From Balneolia bacterium (lineage in GTDB: Bacteria; Bacteroidota; Rhodothermia; Balneolales; Cyclonatronaceae): 32,616 nucleotides of DNA. Within the stretch, counting starts at the first letter, position 1. Every line of letters begins with the position of its first letter. A model generated the notes under the pieces. That model was not told where the DNA came from. It did not search any database and saw only the letters and a program-made list of their open reading frames with translations. Position numbers and translations under genes: made by a program. Positions 1-8,109 of the stretch are shown piece by piece. Location: contig PXDL01000205.1 in assembly GCA_003566395.1 (NCBI GenBank), forward strand, positions 1 to 32,616. Reading direction: 5' to 3'.

Positions 1-1
1 G

Positions 2-1060
2 CATACCGGCGCTCACATTCGCACTATTTTTTACTTTGCCATTTTCTGGCCCGCTGTTGAAGTGCTTGCAAGTCTGGCTATGGCGCTTGTAATCTGGTAT
101 GGCGGTGCCTCGGTCCTTTCAGGTACTCTTACATTCGGGGTGCTTGTAGCTTTCATTCAGTATGTGCGCCTGTTTTTTCTCCCGATCCGCGACCTGTCTG
201 ATAAATTCAATACGCTTCAAAGCGCCCTGGCTTCATCCGAGCGGATTTTCGACATCATGGATACCGAGAATAAGGTTCTGGAACATCCCGAAGCCATCAC
301 ACAAAAACCGGCGGGAAGCCGGATTCAGTTTTCCAACGTTTCATTCCGCTACTCAAAAGATGGCGAGCGGATTCTCCATAATGTGTCTTTTGATGTAAAT
401 CAAGGTCAGACAGTGGCGGTGGTTGGTGCCACAGGAGCCGGAAAAACCACGCTCATCAACTTGCTGATGCGCTATTACGATATCAACGAAGGCCAAATCC
501 TGCTTGACGGCACCGACATCAAAAAATACAGCCTCAATACCCTGCGTGCCAGTTTCGGGCTGGTACTTCAGGATAATGCGTTGTTTTCGGGCACCATCAT
601 GGAAAACATCACCCTGGGGAGCAAAGAAATTGCAGAAGAAAGGGTGATTGAGGCGGCCAAAATGGTAGATGCCGACCGTTTCATTTCCAGACTTCCGGGC
701 GGCTACAAATATGTGCTTCATGAGCGTGGCGCTTCGCTCTCGATGGGGCAGCGCCAACTGCTGTGCTTTGTTCGCGCCCTTGTTTTTGATCCGCCGGTTC
801 TTATCCTCGACGAGGCCACATCCAACGTGGATTCCGAGACCGAGTCGCTGGTTACGAATGCGCTAAACGCCCTGATGAAAGGACGCACATCCATCGTAAT
901 TGCGCACCGTCTGGCAACAGTACGGCACGCACATCAAATTCTGGTGATGCACAAAGGTGAAATCCGTGAGCAGGGAACCCATCAGCAGCTGCTTCGCCGG
1001 AAAAATGGGATTTACAGAAAGCTATATGAATTACAGTACAAAGATCAGGCCGCTGCCTGA
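2..1060 (+). CDS. ABC transporter, fused permease/ATPase (C-terminal part)
   Basis: This is the 3' part of an ABC exporter half-transporter. The frame is open to the left edge, so the true start lies outside; about 352 residues are visible. The first ~70 residues are hydrophobic and belong to the end of the transmembrane domain. The nucleotide-binding domain follows, with Walker A GATGAGKTT (bases 425-451), the signature motif LSMGQ (737-751) in place of canonical LSGGQ, Walker B ending LILDEAT, and the switch histidine in IAHRLATV. The LS-x-GQRQLL form is seen in the MsbA/LmrA/YheI-type multidrug and lipid exporters. Such proteins dimerise in the inner membrane and export lipids or drugs at the cost of ATP. 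The substrate cannot be told from this fragment. It ends about 50 bases before the cyclophilin gene. Confidence 0.9.
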   Translation, partial: HTGAHIRTIFYFAIFWPAVEVLASLAMALVIWYGGASVLSGTLTFGVLVAFIQYVRLFFLPIRDLSDKFNTLQSALASSERIFDIMDTENKVLEHPEAITQKPAGSRIQFSNVSFRYSKDGERILHNVSFDVNQGQTVAVVGATGAGKTTLINLLMRYYDINEGQILLDGTDIKKYSLNTLRASFGLVLQDNALFSGTIMENITLGSKEIAEERVIEAAKMVDADRFISRLPGGYKYVLHERGASLSMGQRQLLCFVRALVFDPPVLILDEATSNVDSETESLVTNALNALMKGRTSIVIAHRLATVRHAHQILVMHKGEIREQGTHQQLLRRKNGIYRKLYELQYKDQAAA

Positions 1061-1111
1061 CCTGCAATAAGCTTTAGAAAAAAAACAAAAGTTAATCCAA
1101 AGAAAATATTT

Positions 1112-1549
1112 ATGAAAACTGCACATATCCATACCGATCATGGGGTAATGAAAGTAGAATTTTTTACCGACGACGCCCCTAAGACTGTAGAAAACTTCAT
1201 CAAACTTTCAGAGGAAGGGTTTTACGACGGCCTGACGTTTCACCGGGTGATTCCTGATTTTGTTGTTCAGGGCGGATGCCCGAACGGAACAGGAGCCGGA
1301 GGCCCGGGCTATACCATCGATTGTGAACTCGATGGAGAAAATCAGTACCACGATAAAGGTGTACTCTCGATGGCCCACGCCGGGCGAAATACGGGCGGCT
1401 CCCAGTTTTTCATTTGCCACAACCGGAAAAACACCGCACATCTGGACCGCAATCATACTGTATTCGGAAAAGTGGTTGAAAATACGGACCTGGTTGACCG
1501 CATCAAGCAGGGAGATACGATCCAAAAAATTGAGATCAAGCAGGGTTAA
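1112..1549 (+). CDS. Peptidyl-prolyl cis-trans isomerase, cyclophilin type
   Basis: A 145-residue single-domain cyclophilin, which catalyses cis/trans isomerisation of X-Pro bonds during protein folding. The whole protein is the catalytic domain. The FHRVIPDFVVQGG segment contains the active-site Arg and Phe region, GSQFFI is the second conserved block, and LDRNHTVFGKV is the third; there a His stands where human cyclophilin A has Trp, as is usual in bacterial forms. No signal peptide is present, so it should be cytoplasmic (PpiB-like rather than PpiA-like). The start is the first ATG in frame, after an A-rich stretch with no clear Shine-Dalgarno sequence. It may be read through from the ABC gene or transcribed alone. 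Confidence 0.95.
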   Translation: MKTAHIHTDHGVMKVEFFTDDAPKTVENFIKLSEEGFYDGLTFHRVIPDFVVQGGCPNGTGAGGPGYTIDCELDGENQYHDKGVLSMAHAGRNTGGSQFFICHNRKNTAHLDRNHTVFGKVVENTDLVDRIKQGDTIQKIEIKQG

Positions 1550-1632
1550 AGGCCCCTGATAAGAAGCAGGGAAGTCTACGGAACGGACAAGCAGATAAGC
1601 CTGTAATTTCTTATTTTGCGAAATTGTTGAAA

Positions 1633-1672
1633 AACCGGGTTATCGGAATGGCACAGCCGACCGAACCCGGTT
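1633..1672 (+). promoter_or_regulatory. Long inverted repeat in the alaS leader
   Basis: AACCGGGTT (1633-1641) and AACCCGGTT (1664-1672) are perfect 9-bp inverted arms. Inside them TCGG (1643-1646) can pair with CCGA (1657-1660), which extends the structure across a small internal bulge. A motif TATTTTG at 1612-1618 resembles the Bacteroidota -7 element TAnnTTTG but is one base short, and no -33 TTG was found at the expected distance. If that promoter is real, the repeat begins near the transcription start. There is no T-run after it, so it is not an ordinary terminator. A protein-binding operator or an RNA leader hairpin controlling alaS are both possible. Confidence 0.5.
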
Positions 1673-1716
1673 GATGAGGCAGTACATCAATCCGAACATC
1701 TTTACAGTATTATTCT

Positions 1717-4389
1717 ATGAGTATGAAATCATCGGGTCAGATCAGGCGCGAGTTTATGGACTTTTTTGAAAAGAAAGGCCATGTGATAACCCCGAGTGCA
1801 CCTGTGGTACCGAACGATGATCCGACCCTGCTTTTCACCAATGCAGGAATGAATCAGTTTAAACCTGTTTTTCTTGGAGAAGAAAAGGCCTATCAACAAG
1901 ACGGCAAATGGTGGACACGTGCGGCCAACACGCAAAAGTGCATCCGGGTAAGCGGTAAACACAACGATCTGGAAGAGGTCGGAATCGATACCTATCATCA
2001 TACTCTTTTTGAGATGCTCGGCAACTGGTCGTTCGGTGATTACTTCAAAAAAGAAGCCATCGGCTGGGCCTGGGAACTGCTGGTAGATGAGTGGGGCCTT
2101 GATCCTGATCGTCTTTATGCAACGGTATTCGGCGGCGATAAAGAGGACGGGCTGCCGGTTGATGAGGAAGCTATTGAACTTTGGAAATCCGAAACGGGTA
2201 TCGCTCACCGTCACATTTTGAGGTTCGATAAAAAAGACAATTTCTGGGAAATGGGTGATACCGGCCCATGCGGACCTTGTTCTGAAGTCCACATCGATCT
2301 GAGAAGCGACGAAGACCGGAAAAAACAGGACGGTGCCGAACTGGTCAATGCCGATGATCCCCGGGTGATGGAGATATGGAATCTCGTATTTATCCAGTTC
2401 AATCGTCAGCACGATGGAAGCCTGAAGCCCTTGCCCGCCCTTCATGTGGATACCGGAATGGGCTTCGAACGCATTTGCGCCGTGCTTCAGGACAAAAAAT
2501 CGAATTACGATTCCGATGTTTTCACTCCACTGCTTGATAGCATCGGGAAACTGGCAGGCCGGACCTATGGGAAAGAGTATAAAACCGACGTGGCTATGCG
2601 CGTAATTGCCGACCATATCCGGGCGGTGTCTTTCGGAATTGCCGACGGTGCTTCGCCGGCCAACGACGGGCGAGGTTATGTAATCCGACGAATTCTGCGC
2701 CGGGCCGTGCGCTACGGATGGGACGTGCTGGGTCTTCGCAGTCCGTTTATGTTTAAGCTGGTTGAAGTGTTGTGCCGCCAGTTCAAAGATGTATTTCCCG
2801 AACTTGACGCCCAGCAGGATTACGTCACGTCCGTTATCCGTGCTGAAGAAGAAAGCTTTTTAAATACCCTCGGGCAGGGCATCACCCTGTTTGAGCAAGT
2901 GGCCCGAAATACGGATACGATTTCCGGAGATGATGTCTTCAAACTGCATGATACCTACGGTTTTCCGGTGGATTTAACGCGTTTGATGGCCCGAGAGCGC
3001 GGCCTTTCCATAGATGAGGCCCGTTTCGCCGAACTGATGAACGAGCAAAAAGAACGGGCACGGGGCGCCGGAAAATTTGCGGCAGGAGAAGCCGATACCA
3101 AAGACTGGCAGTGGATCGGAGATCCGGATCAGGAAACCGAGTTTATAGGTTATGATTCGCTACGTTGCGAGACAACGATACTCGGCTTTCGGAGTCTTGA
3201 AGATGGTAAAGGTGCGCAGCTTATTTTAGCTGAAACACCGTTTTATGCAGAAAGCGGCGGTCAGGTTGGCGATACCGGCCTTATAATTTCGGGGAACCAA
3301 AAAATTGAAGTAACCGATGTTCGCAAGAAAGACGGGCGATATGTTCATTACGTAAATGCCGTGCCCGAAAATCCGAAGTCAGTCTGTAAGCTTGAGGTTC
3401 ACGCATCCAAACGGCGCGAAACCCAGAAACATCATACGGCCACTCACCTGATGCATGCCGCTCTCCGTGAGGAGCTGGGTTCGCACGTGGCCCAGAAAGG
3501 TTCACTGGTTACTCATGATCGTCTGAGGTTCGATTTTTCCCATTTCGAGGCCCTTTCTCAGGAACAGCTTGACCGCATTGAACGCAGGGTGAACGAGAAG
3601 ATTCAGGAAAATATACCGCTTCAGGAAGAGCGAAGCGTACCGATCGACGAAGCCAGACAACGGGGAGCTATGATGCTCTTCGGTGAAAAGTATGGCGACA
3701 AGGTCCGCGTCGTTACCTTCGATCCTGATTTTTCGGTGGAGCTGTGCGGAGGAACGCACGTGATGGCAACCGGTGAGATCGGCTATTTCCGCTTTGTCTC
3801 CGAAGCCAGTGCGGCATCCGGAATCCGGCGTGTTGAAGCGGTAACGGGCAAAGCAGCCGACGCTCTGCTTAGAAGCGAAAAAGCCCGGCTTCGTGAAATA
3901 GCAGCCGAAGCGGGAGCCAACAGAGATCCGGTAGAATACTTGCGAAGCATCAATACAGAGCGCAAGCAACTTGAAAAACAGCTTAAAGAATTTCAGATGA
4001 AAGCCGCCGCCACAGGCCTCGATGCGCTCATGGAAACGGGCACTGAGATAGCCGACGGCATAACCCTCGTTACCGGAGAAATTGAGCATTCGGATATGAA
4101 TCAGCTTAAACAGCTCGGGTATGATATTCTCAATCGCAAAAAAAACGGAACCATCGCCCTGCTTGGCACCACGGATACCGAACAGGGAAAAGTCTATCTA
4201 ATGGCTTGTGTAACAGAAGATGTAATCGGTAAAGGTTTAAAGGCCGGAGCTTTAGTAGGCCGAGTCGCGAAACTTGTAGGAGGAGGTGGTGGAGGTCAGC
4301 CAAATCTGGCAACGGCAGGCGGCCGAGAACCGGAAAAACTTCCCGAAGCGCTGGGGAAAGCAGCCGAGATCATCCGTTCTATGCTATAA
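1717..4389 (+). CDS. alaS: Alanine--tRNA ligase
   Basis: An 890-residue, full-length AlaRS that charges tRNA-Ala in the cytoplasm. The N-terminal class II catalytic domain begins with the typical IRREFMDFFEKKGH segment and includes the GRGYVIRRILRRA block. The editing domain, which clears Ser- and Gly-tRNA-Ala, carries the zinc ligands H573-T-A-T-H577 and C677-G-G-T-H681. The C-terminal DHHA1-like part ends with a glycine-rich run followed by QPNLATAGG. All landmark motifs are intact. The start is the ATG at 1717; a second ATG two codons later (1723) is equally possible. It follows a 167-base leader with a strong inverted repeat and is probably transcribed on its own. Confidence 0.98.
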   Translation: MSMKSSGQIRREFMDFFEKKGHVITPSAPVVPNDDPTLLFTNAGMNQFKPVFLGEEKAYQQDGKWWTRAANTQKCIRVSGKHNDLEEVGIDTYHHTLFEMLGNWSFGDYFKKEAIGWAWELLVDEWGLDPDRLYATVFGGDKEDGLPVDEEAIELWKSETGIAHRHILRFDKKDNFWEMGDTGPCGPCSEVHIDLRSDEDRKKQDGAELVNADDPRVMEIWNLVFIQFNRQHDGSLKPLPALHVDTGMGFERICAVLQDKKSNYDSDVFTPLLDSIGKLAGRTYGKEYKTDVAMRVIADHIRAVSFGIADGASPANDGRGYVIRRILRRAVRYGWDVLGLRSPFMFKLVEVLCRQFKDVFPELDAQQDYVTSVIRAEEESFLNTLGQGITLFEQVARNTDTISGDDVFKLHDTYGFPVDLTRLMARERGLSIDEARFAELMNEQKERARGAGKFAAGEADTKDWQWIGDPDQETEFIGYDSLRCETTILGFRSLEDGKGAQLILAETPFYAESGGQVGDTGLIISGNQKIEVTDVRKKDGRYVHYVNAVPENPKSVCKLEVHASKRRETQKHHTATHLMHAALREELGSHVAQKGSLVTHDRLRFDFSHFEALSQEQLDRIERRVNEKIQENIPLQEERSVPIDEARQRGAMMLFGEKYGDKVRVVTFDPDFSVELCGGTHVMATGEIGYFRFVSEASAASGIRRVEAVTGKAADALLRSEKARLREIAAEAGANRDPVEYLRSINTERKQLEKQLKEFQMKAAATGLDALMETGTEIADGITLVTGEIEHSDMNQLKQLGYDILNRKKNGTIALLGTTDTEQGKVYLMACVTEDVIGKGLKAGALVGRVAKLVGGGGGGQPNLATAGGREPEKLPEALGKAAEIIRSML

Positions 4390-4401
4390 CATCCTAACAC
4401 G

Positions 4402-4422
4402 GATTCAGGCTCTACCTGAATC
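4402..4422 (+). terminator. Hairpin just downstream of alaS
   Basis: GATTCAGG (4402-4409) and CCTGAATC (4415-4422) form a perfect 8-bp stem with a 5-base loop, 13 bases after the alaS stop. The following bases are A-rich rather than a T-run, so this is not a classical intrinsic terminator on the plus strand. It may stabilise the alaS 3' end or act as a weak terminator. Confidence 0.4.
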
Positions 4423-4434
4423 AAACAAAATTAA

Positions 4435-4463
4435 TATATTGCGCATCTGAAGGTTTCAGGTGC
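4435..4463 (+). promoter_or_regulatory. Promoter-like motif and leader hairpin before pdhA
   Basis: TATATTG at 4435-4441 resembles the Bacteroidota -7 element, without a recognisable -33 partner. It runs into a second hairpin, GCATCTGAA (4443-4451) with TTCAGGTGC (4455-4463): nine pairs including one G-T wobble and a 3-base loop. The hairpin would sit at the 5' end of the pdh message. The arms share CTGAA/TTCAGG sequence with the hairpin at 4402-4422, so the two could form alternative pairings. The call rests only on pattern. Confidence 0.3.
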
Positions 4464-4549
4464 ATGAAGTACTCAGGCCGGGTCAGGCAAGTCGGAACAC
4501 CCCGGCACGGTACAGAAATTGATATCGATAACTTAAATGATTAGTGATT

Positions 4550-5623
4550 ATGGCAAAAAAAGCCGATGAAACATTCACACCGACCGGTAAAGTGTACAAG
4601 AGTACGACTCTGCCGAAACCAACCCGGAAAAAACATACTACTCTCGGGCTGAAGGATGAAGACCTGATGCCTGTGTTCAGGAATATGTATTTACAGCGTC
4701 GTTTTGAAGAGCGGGCTGCTCAAATGTACCAGAAAGGTAAATTTGGCGGATTCCTGCACCTTTATATCGGTCAGGAGGCAGTTTCCGCAAGTACGGTTCA
4801 TGTGCTCAACGACGACGACGATATCATCAGCGCCTACAGGGTGCACGGCCTGGCCCTGGCTCGCGGAACCAGTCCGAATGCCTGTATGGCCGAGCTTTAC
4901 GGAAAGAAGACCGGATGCTCCAAAGGGAAGGGAGGTTCCATGCACTTTTTTGATGTGGAGCGCCACTTCTGGGGTGGGCATGCTATTGTGGGCGCCCATA
5001 TTCCACTCGGCGCCGGGCTGGCAATGGCTAACAAATACAAGAAAAACGGTCGCATTGCGATCTGCTTTTTCGGCGACGGTGCTGTAGATCAGGGTTCCTT
5101 AAACGAAACCTTCAATATGGCGCAGTTATGGAAACTGCCCGTGGTTTTTGTGGTCGAAAACAATGGCTATTCAATGGGTACGTCCGTAGAGCGCCACTCG
5201 GCCGGACAGCTGCATAAGCGGGGTGAAGCCTATGGAATGAAAAACGGCGTAGCAAACGGAATGGACTTCCTTTCTATGGTTGAATCGCTCAAAGATGTGG
5301 TGGAAGAAGTGAGGGAAACCAGTGAACCTTATTTTATGGAGGTCAAAACCTACCGCTATCGCGGCCATTCGATGAGTGACCCTCAAAACTATCGCACTAA
5401 GGATGAGCTTGAAGAGTTTCGCTCTTTCGATCCGATAGAGAGATTGAAGGACTACATCCTGAAGGAGAAAATTCAGACTCAAAAAGAAATTGATGAGGTT
5501 ATCGAAGAGGTGGATCAGGAAGTTCTTGATGCCATCGATTTCGCCGAAAAGAGCGATGCCCCCGACGACCATGAGCTTTTTGAAGATATTTATGTTCAGG
5601 AAGATTTTCCTTTTCATAAGTGA
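4550..5623 (+). CDS. pdhA: Pyruvate dehydrogenase E1 component, alpha subunit
   Basis: The thiamine-diphosphate-binding alpha subunit of the E1 heterotetramer, which decarboxylates pyruvate and passes the acetyl group to lipoyl-E2. The ThDP/Mg2+ motif starts with GDG (about residues 175-177) and ends about 30 residues later at ENNGYSMGT. The later loop YRGHSMSDPQNYR is typical of E1-alpha active-site loops. I chose the ATG at 4550 (protein begins MAKKADETF, 357 residues); an in-frame GTG two codons upstream at 4544 is less likely. No clear Shine-Dalgarno precedes it. It is the first gene of pdhA-pdhB-pdhC, 41 bases ahead of pdhB. A branched-chain 2-oxoacid dehydrogenase E1 is the main alternative, but the sequence style and E2 partner favour pyruvate. 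Confidence 0.95.
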   Translation: MAKKADETFTPTGKVYKSTTLPKPTRKKHTTLGLKDEDLMPVFRNMYLQRRFEERAAQMYQKGKFGGFLHLYIGQEAVSASTVHVLNDDDDIISAYRVHGLALARGTSPNACMAELYGKKTGCSKGKGGSMHFFDVERHFWGGHAIVGAHIPLGAGLAMANKYKKNGRIAICFFGDGAVDQGSLNETFNMAQLWKLPVVFVVENNGYSMGTSVERHSAGQLHKRGEAYGMKNGVANGMDFLSMVESLKDVVEEVRETSEPYFMEVKTYRYRGHSMSDPQNYRTKDELEEFRSFDPIERLKDYILKEKIQTQKEIDEVIEEVDQEVLDAIDFAEKSDAPDDHELFEDIYVQEDFPFHK

Positions 5624-5664
5624 GCGATAACCGATTTTTTTTAACATACAGGAGATTTTGATTC

Positions 5665-6645
5665 ATGTCAGAAAAACAGTTTAGAGAAGCCATCCGGGAA
5701 GCCATGGTAGAAGAAATGCGCAAGGATGACACCATCATCCTTATGGGTGAAGAGGTGGCGGAGTATAACGGCGCATATAAAGTTTCCCAAAATATGCTCG
5801 ATGAATTCGGTGGGAAACGGGTAATCGACACTCCTATATCCGAGCTCGGGTTTTCCGGAATCGGTGTTGGAGCTGCAATGAACGGGCTTCGACCGATTAT
5901 AGAGTTTATGACCTTTAACTTTGCCGTTGTGGGGATGGATCAGATCATCAACAACGCAGCAAAAATCCGCTATATGAGCGGCGGGCAGCTCAAAATTCCG
6001 ATTGTGTTCCGTGGGCCGAACGCTTCGGCAGGTCAGCTCGGGGCTACACATTCCGTGGCGTTTGAGAGCTTGTACGCTCACATTCCGGGGCTTAAGGTCG
6101 TTTATGCATCCGAGCCATACGATGCGAAGGGCCTGCTCAAAACCGCTATCCGGGACGACGATCCCGTAATCTTTCTGGAATCCGAGCAGATGTATGGTTT
6201 GAAGCAGGAAATCCCAGACGAAGAGTACACCATACCGTTTGGCAAAGGTAAAATTAAGCGGGAAGGCGACGATGTTACTATTGTAGCCCACGGGAAAATG
6301 TATCACGTTGCCAAAAAGGCGGCCGAAGAGCTGGCAAAAGACGGCGTGGAAGCCGAGATAATCGACCCGCGATCTATGAAGCCGTTTGATTTTGAAATGG
6401 TGATTGAATCAATCAAGAAGACGAATCGTTGTGTGATTGTGGATGAGTCGCATCCCTTTGCAGGAATGGCCGCTGAAATCGGCTTTATAATACAGCGCGA
6501 TGCCTTCGACTACCTCGACGCGCCCGTTCAGCGGGTTACCGTCCCGGATGCTCCGGCACCTTTTGCGAAGAACCTGTTCGATTTATGGCTGCCGGATGCC
6601 AAGCAGGTCATAGATGCGGTTAATACGGTCACTTACAGAAACTAA
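5665..6645 (+). CDS. pdhB: Pyruvate dehydrogenase E1 component, beta subunit
   Basis: A 326-residue E1-beta subunit that completes the ThDP active site with PdhA. The N-terminal pyrimidine-binding domain contains MGEEVAEYNGAYKVS with the conserved Glu, followed by the DTPISELGFSGIGVGAA and GGQLKIPIVFRGPN blocks. The C-terminal transketolase-like domain includes VIVDESHPFAG and ends with the PDAPAPFA motif typical of E1-beta. A good Shine-Dalgarno AGGAG (5650-5654) lies 10 bases before the ATG. It is 41 bases after pdhA and 20 bases before pdhC, so one transcript is expected. Confidence 0.96.
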   Translation: MSEKQFREAIREAMVEEMRKDDTIILMGEEVAEYNGAYKVSQNMLDEFGGKRVIDTPISELGFSGIGVGAAMNGLRPIIEFMTFNFAVVGMDQIINNAAKIRYMSGGQLKIPIVFRGPNASAGQLGATHSVAFESLYAHIPGLKVVYASEPYDAKGLLKTAIRDDDPVIFLESEQMYGLKQEIPDEEYTIPFGKGKIKREGDDVTIVAHGKMYHVAKKAAEELAKDGVEAEIIDPRSMKPFDFEMVIESIKKTNRCVIVDESHPFAGMAAEIGFIIQRDAFDYLDAPVQRVTVPDAPAPFAKNLFDLWLPDAKQVIDAVNTVTYRN

Positions 6646-6665
6646 TTTAGCTGAGGAATACAGAT

Positions 6666-8024
6666 ATGGCGATAGTAATTGATATGCCCAAGCTGAGCGA
6701 CACCATGGAAGAGGGTGTCATCGCGAAATGGAACGTAAAAGAAGGTGATACCGTAAGCTCCGGCGATATTATTGCTGAGGTGGAAACCGATAAAGCCACT
6801 ATGGATGTAGAGGCTTTTGATCCCGGAACGGTCCTCAAAATTATTGCAAAAGAAGGAGAGTCCGTACCGCTCGGGGGCAAGATGGCCATCATTGGTGAAG
6901 AAGGTGAAGACATCAGTGATCTTCTTGACGGTGATGATGGCGGAGGAAAGAAATCCGAACCGGAAAAGAAGAAAACCGACGATAAAAAAGAGGAGTCGGA
7001 CTCCGGAAAATCCGCTAAGAAAGATTCTGAAGATGGGGACTCAGAAGACAAAGATTCCGGTAAAAAAGAAGATGAAGAATTTGATCCTCTGTTCGGAGAG
7101 CTGGAAGATGACAAAAAGTCGTCAGCATCTGACGATGAGGGTGAAGATGAAAGCCGGATAAAAGTTTCACCTCTTGCCCGGAAAATGGCAAAAGAACAGG
7201 GCATAAAGCTCTCCGATGTCAAAGGAAGCGGACCGAACGGCCGAATCGTTAAGAAGGATATCGAATCGTATGAACCCTCTTCCAAAAAAGAGGCGAAAGC
7301 AGAAGCTCCTTCAGGTAAAGCAGCGGCCAAGCCGTCCGATGCATCTAATTATGAGGATGTGCCGATATCACAAATGCGCAAAGTGATTGCCCGCCGGCTT
7401 GGCGAGAGTAAATTTACCAATCCGCATTTCTACGAGACCATAGATATCGACATGAAAAAGGCTATTGAGGTCCGCAAGACCTTCAATGAAATGCCTGATG
7501 TGAAGGTCAGCTTCAACGATATGGTGGTGAAAGCCTGTGCTGTAGCCCTGCGCCGGAATCCTAAAGTGAACAGCTCGTGGCTGGGTGATGTAATTCGCCG
7601 TCATAAAGACGTGCATGTAGCCGTGGCCGTGGCCGTGGATGAAGGCCTGTTAACGCCCGTGGTTCGCAACACCGATAGCAAAGGCTTTTCGGAAATAGGT
7701 GCGGAAGTAAAAGAGCTGGCAGCCAAAGCCCGTGACAAAAAGCTGCAGCCCGATGAAATGGAGGGAAGCACCTTCACCATCAGCAATCTGGGTATGTTCG
7801 GGATTGAGGAGTTTACGGCCATCATTAATCCGCCGAATGCCTGTATTCTGGCCGTCGGTGCTATACGCGACGTGCCTGTGGTTGAAGACGGCAAAGTAGT
7901 GCCCGGTAAACGCATGAAGGTAACGCTGTCAAGCGACCATCGTATCGTGGACGGTGCCACCGCCGCCGAGTTTCTACAAACACTACGCTCGCTGCTCGAA
8001 AATCCGATGAGCATGTTGCTGTAA
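6666..8024 (+). CDS. pdhC: Pyruvate dehydrogenase E2, dihydrolipoamide acetyltransferase
   Basis: A 452-residue E2 that transfers acetyl groups from E1 to CoA and forms the core of the complex. It has one lipoyl domain (residues ~1-77) with the lipoylated lysine K43 in ETDKATM, a peripheral subunit-binding domain (~165-200, VSPLARKMAKEQG and GSGPNGRIVKKDI), and a C-terminal catalytic domain with H425 and D429 in the HRIVDG motif. The first linker (~78-164) is unusual: it is packed with Asp, Glu, Lys and Ser rather than the usual Ala/Pro. The second linker is of the ordinary Ala/Lys/Pro type. No E3 (lipoamide dehydrogenase) gene follows, so E3 is encoded elsewhere. An intrinsic terminator closes the operon. 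Confidence 0.96.
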   Translation: MAIVIDMPKLSDTMEEGVIAKWNVKEGDTVSSGDIIAEVETDKATMDVEAFDPGTVLKIIAKEGESVPLGGKMAIIGEEGEDISDLLDGDDGGGKKSEPEKKKTDDKKEESDSGKSAKKDSEDGDSEDKDSGKKEDEEFDPLFGELEDDKKSSASDDEGEDESRIKVSPLARKMAKEQGIKLSDVKGSGPNGRIVKKDIESYEPSSKKEAKAEAPSGKAAAKPSDASNYEDVPISQMRKVIARRLGESKFTNPHFYETIDIDMKKAIEVRKTFNEMPDVKVSFNDMVVKACAVALRRNPKVNSSWLGDVIRRHKDVHVAVAVAVDEGLLTPVVRNTDSKGFSEIGAEVKELAAKARDKKLQPDEMEGSTFTISNLGMFGIEEFTAIINPPNACILAVGAIRDVPVVEDGKVVPGKRMKVTLSSDHRIVDGATAAEFLQTLRSLLENPMSMLL

Positions 8025-8035
8025 CATGGTTTCTT

Positions 8036-8072
8036 AAGAGGCGCTGTATCTGTTAGGTGCGGCGCCTTTTTT
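8036..8072 (+). terminator. Intrinsic terminator of the pdhABC operon
   Basis: AGGCGC (8039-8044) pairs with GCGCCT (8062-8067), and the stem can extend through the flanking AAG/T bases. A run of six T follows immediately (8067-8072). It begins 12 bases after the pdhC stop and separates pdhC from the rhamnose operon. The loop is rather long (17 bases). Confidence 0.75.
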
Positions 8073-8109
8073 CGCTAAAGCTTATATATCCGAAAAAAAA
8101 TTACGCTGC

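Noticed and set aside
1729-2616. 295-codon open frame on the minus strand
   Set aside because: It lies wholly inside alaS on the opposite strand and has no family features; alaS is certain.
4402-4422. Hairpin after alaS as a full intrinsic terminator
   Set aside because: Perfect stem but no T-run on the plus strand; kept only as a low-confidence feature.
6647-7330. 227-codon Ser/Phe-rich open frame on the minus strand
   Set aside because: Antisense of the acidic linker of pdhC; composition is an artefact of that repeat-like coding sequence.
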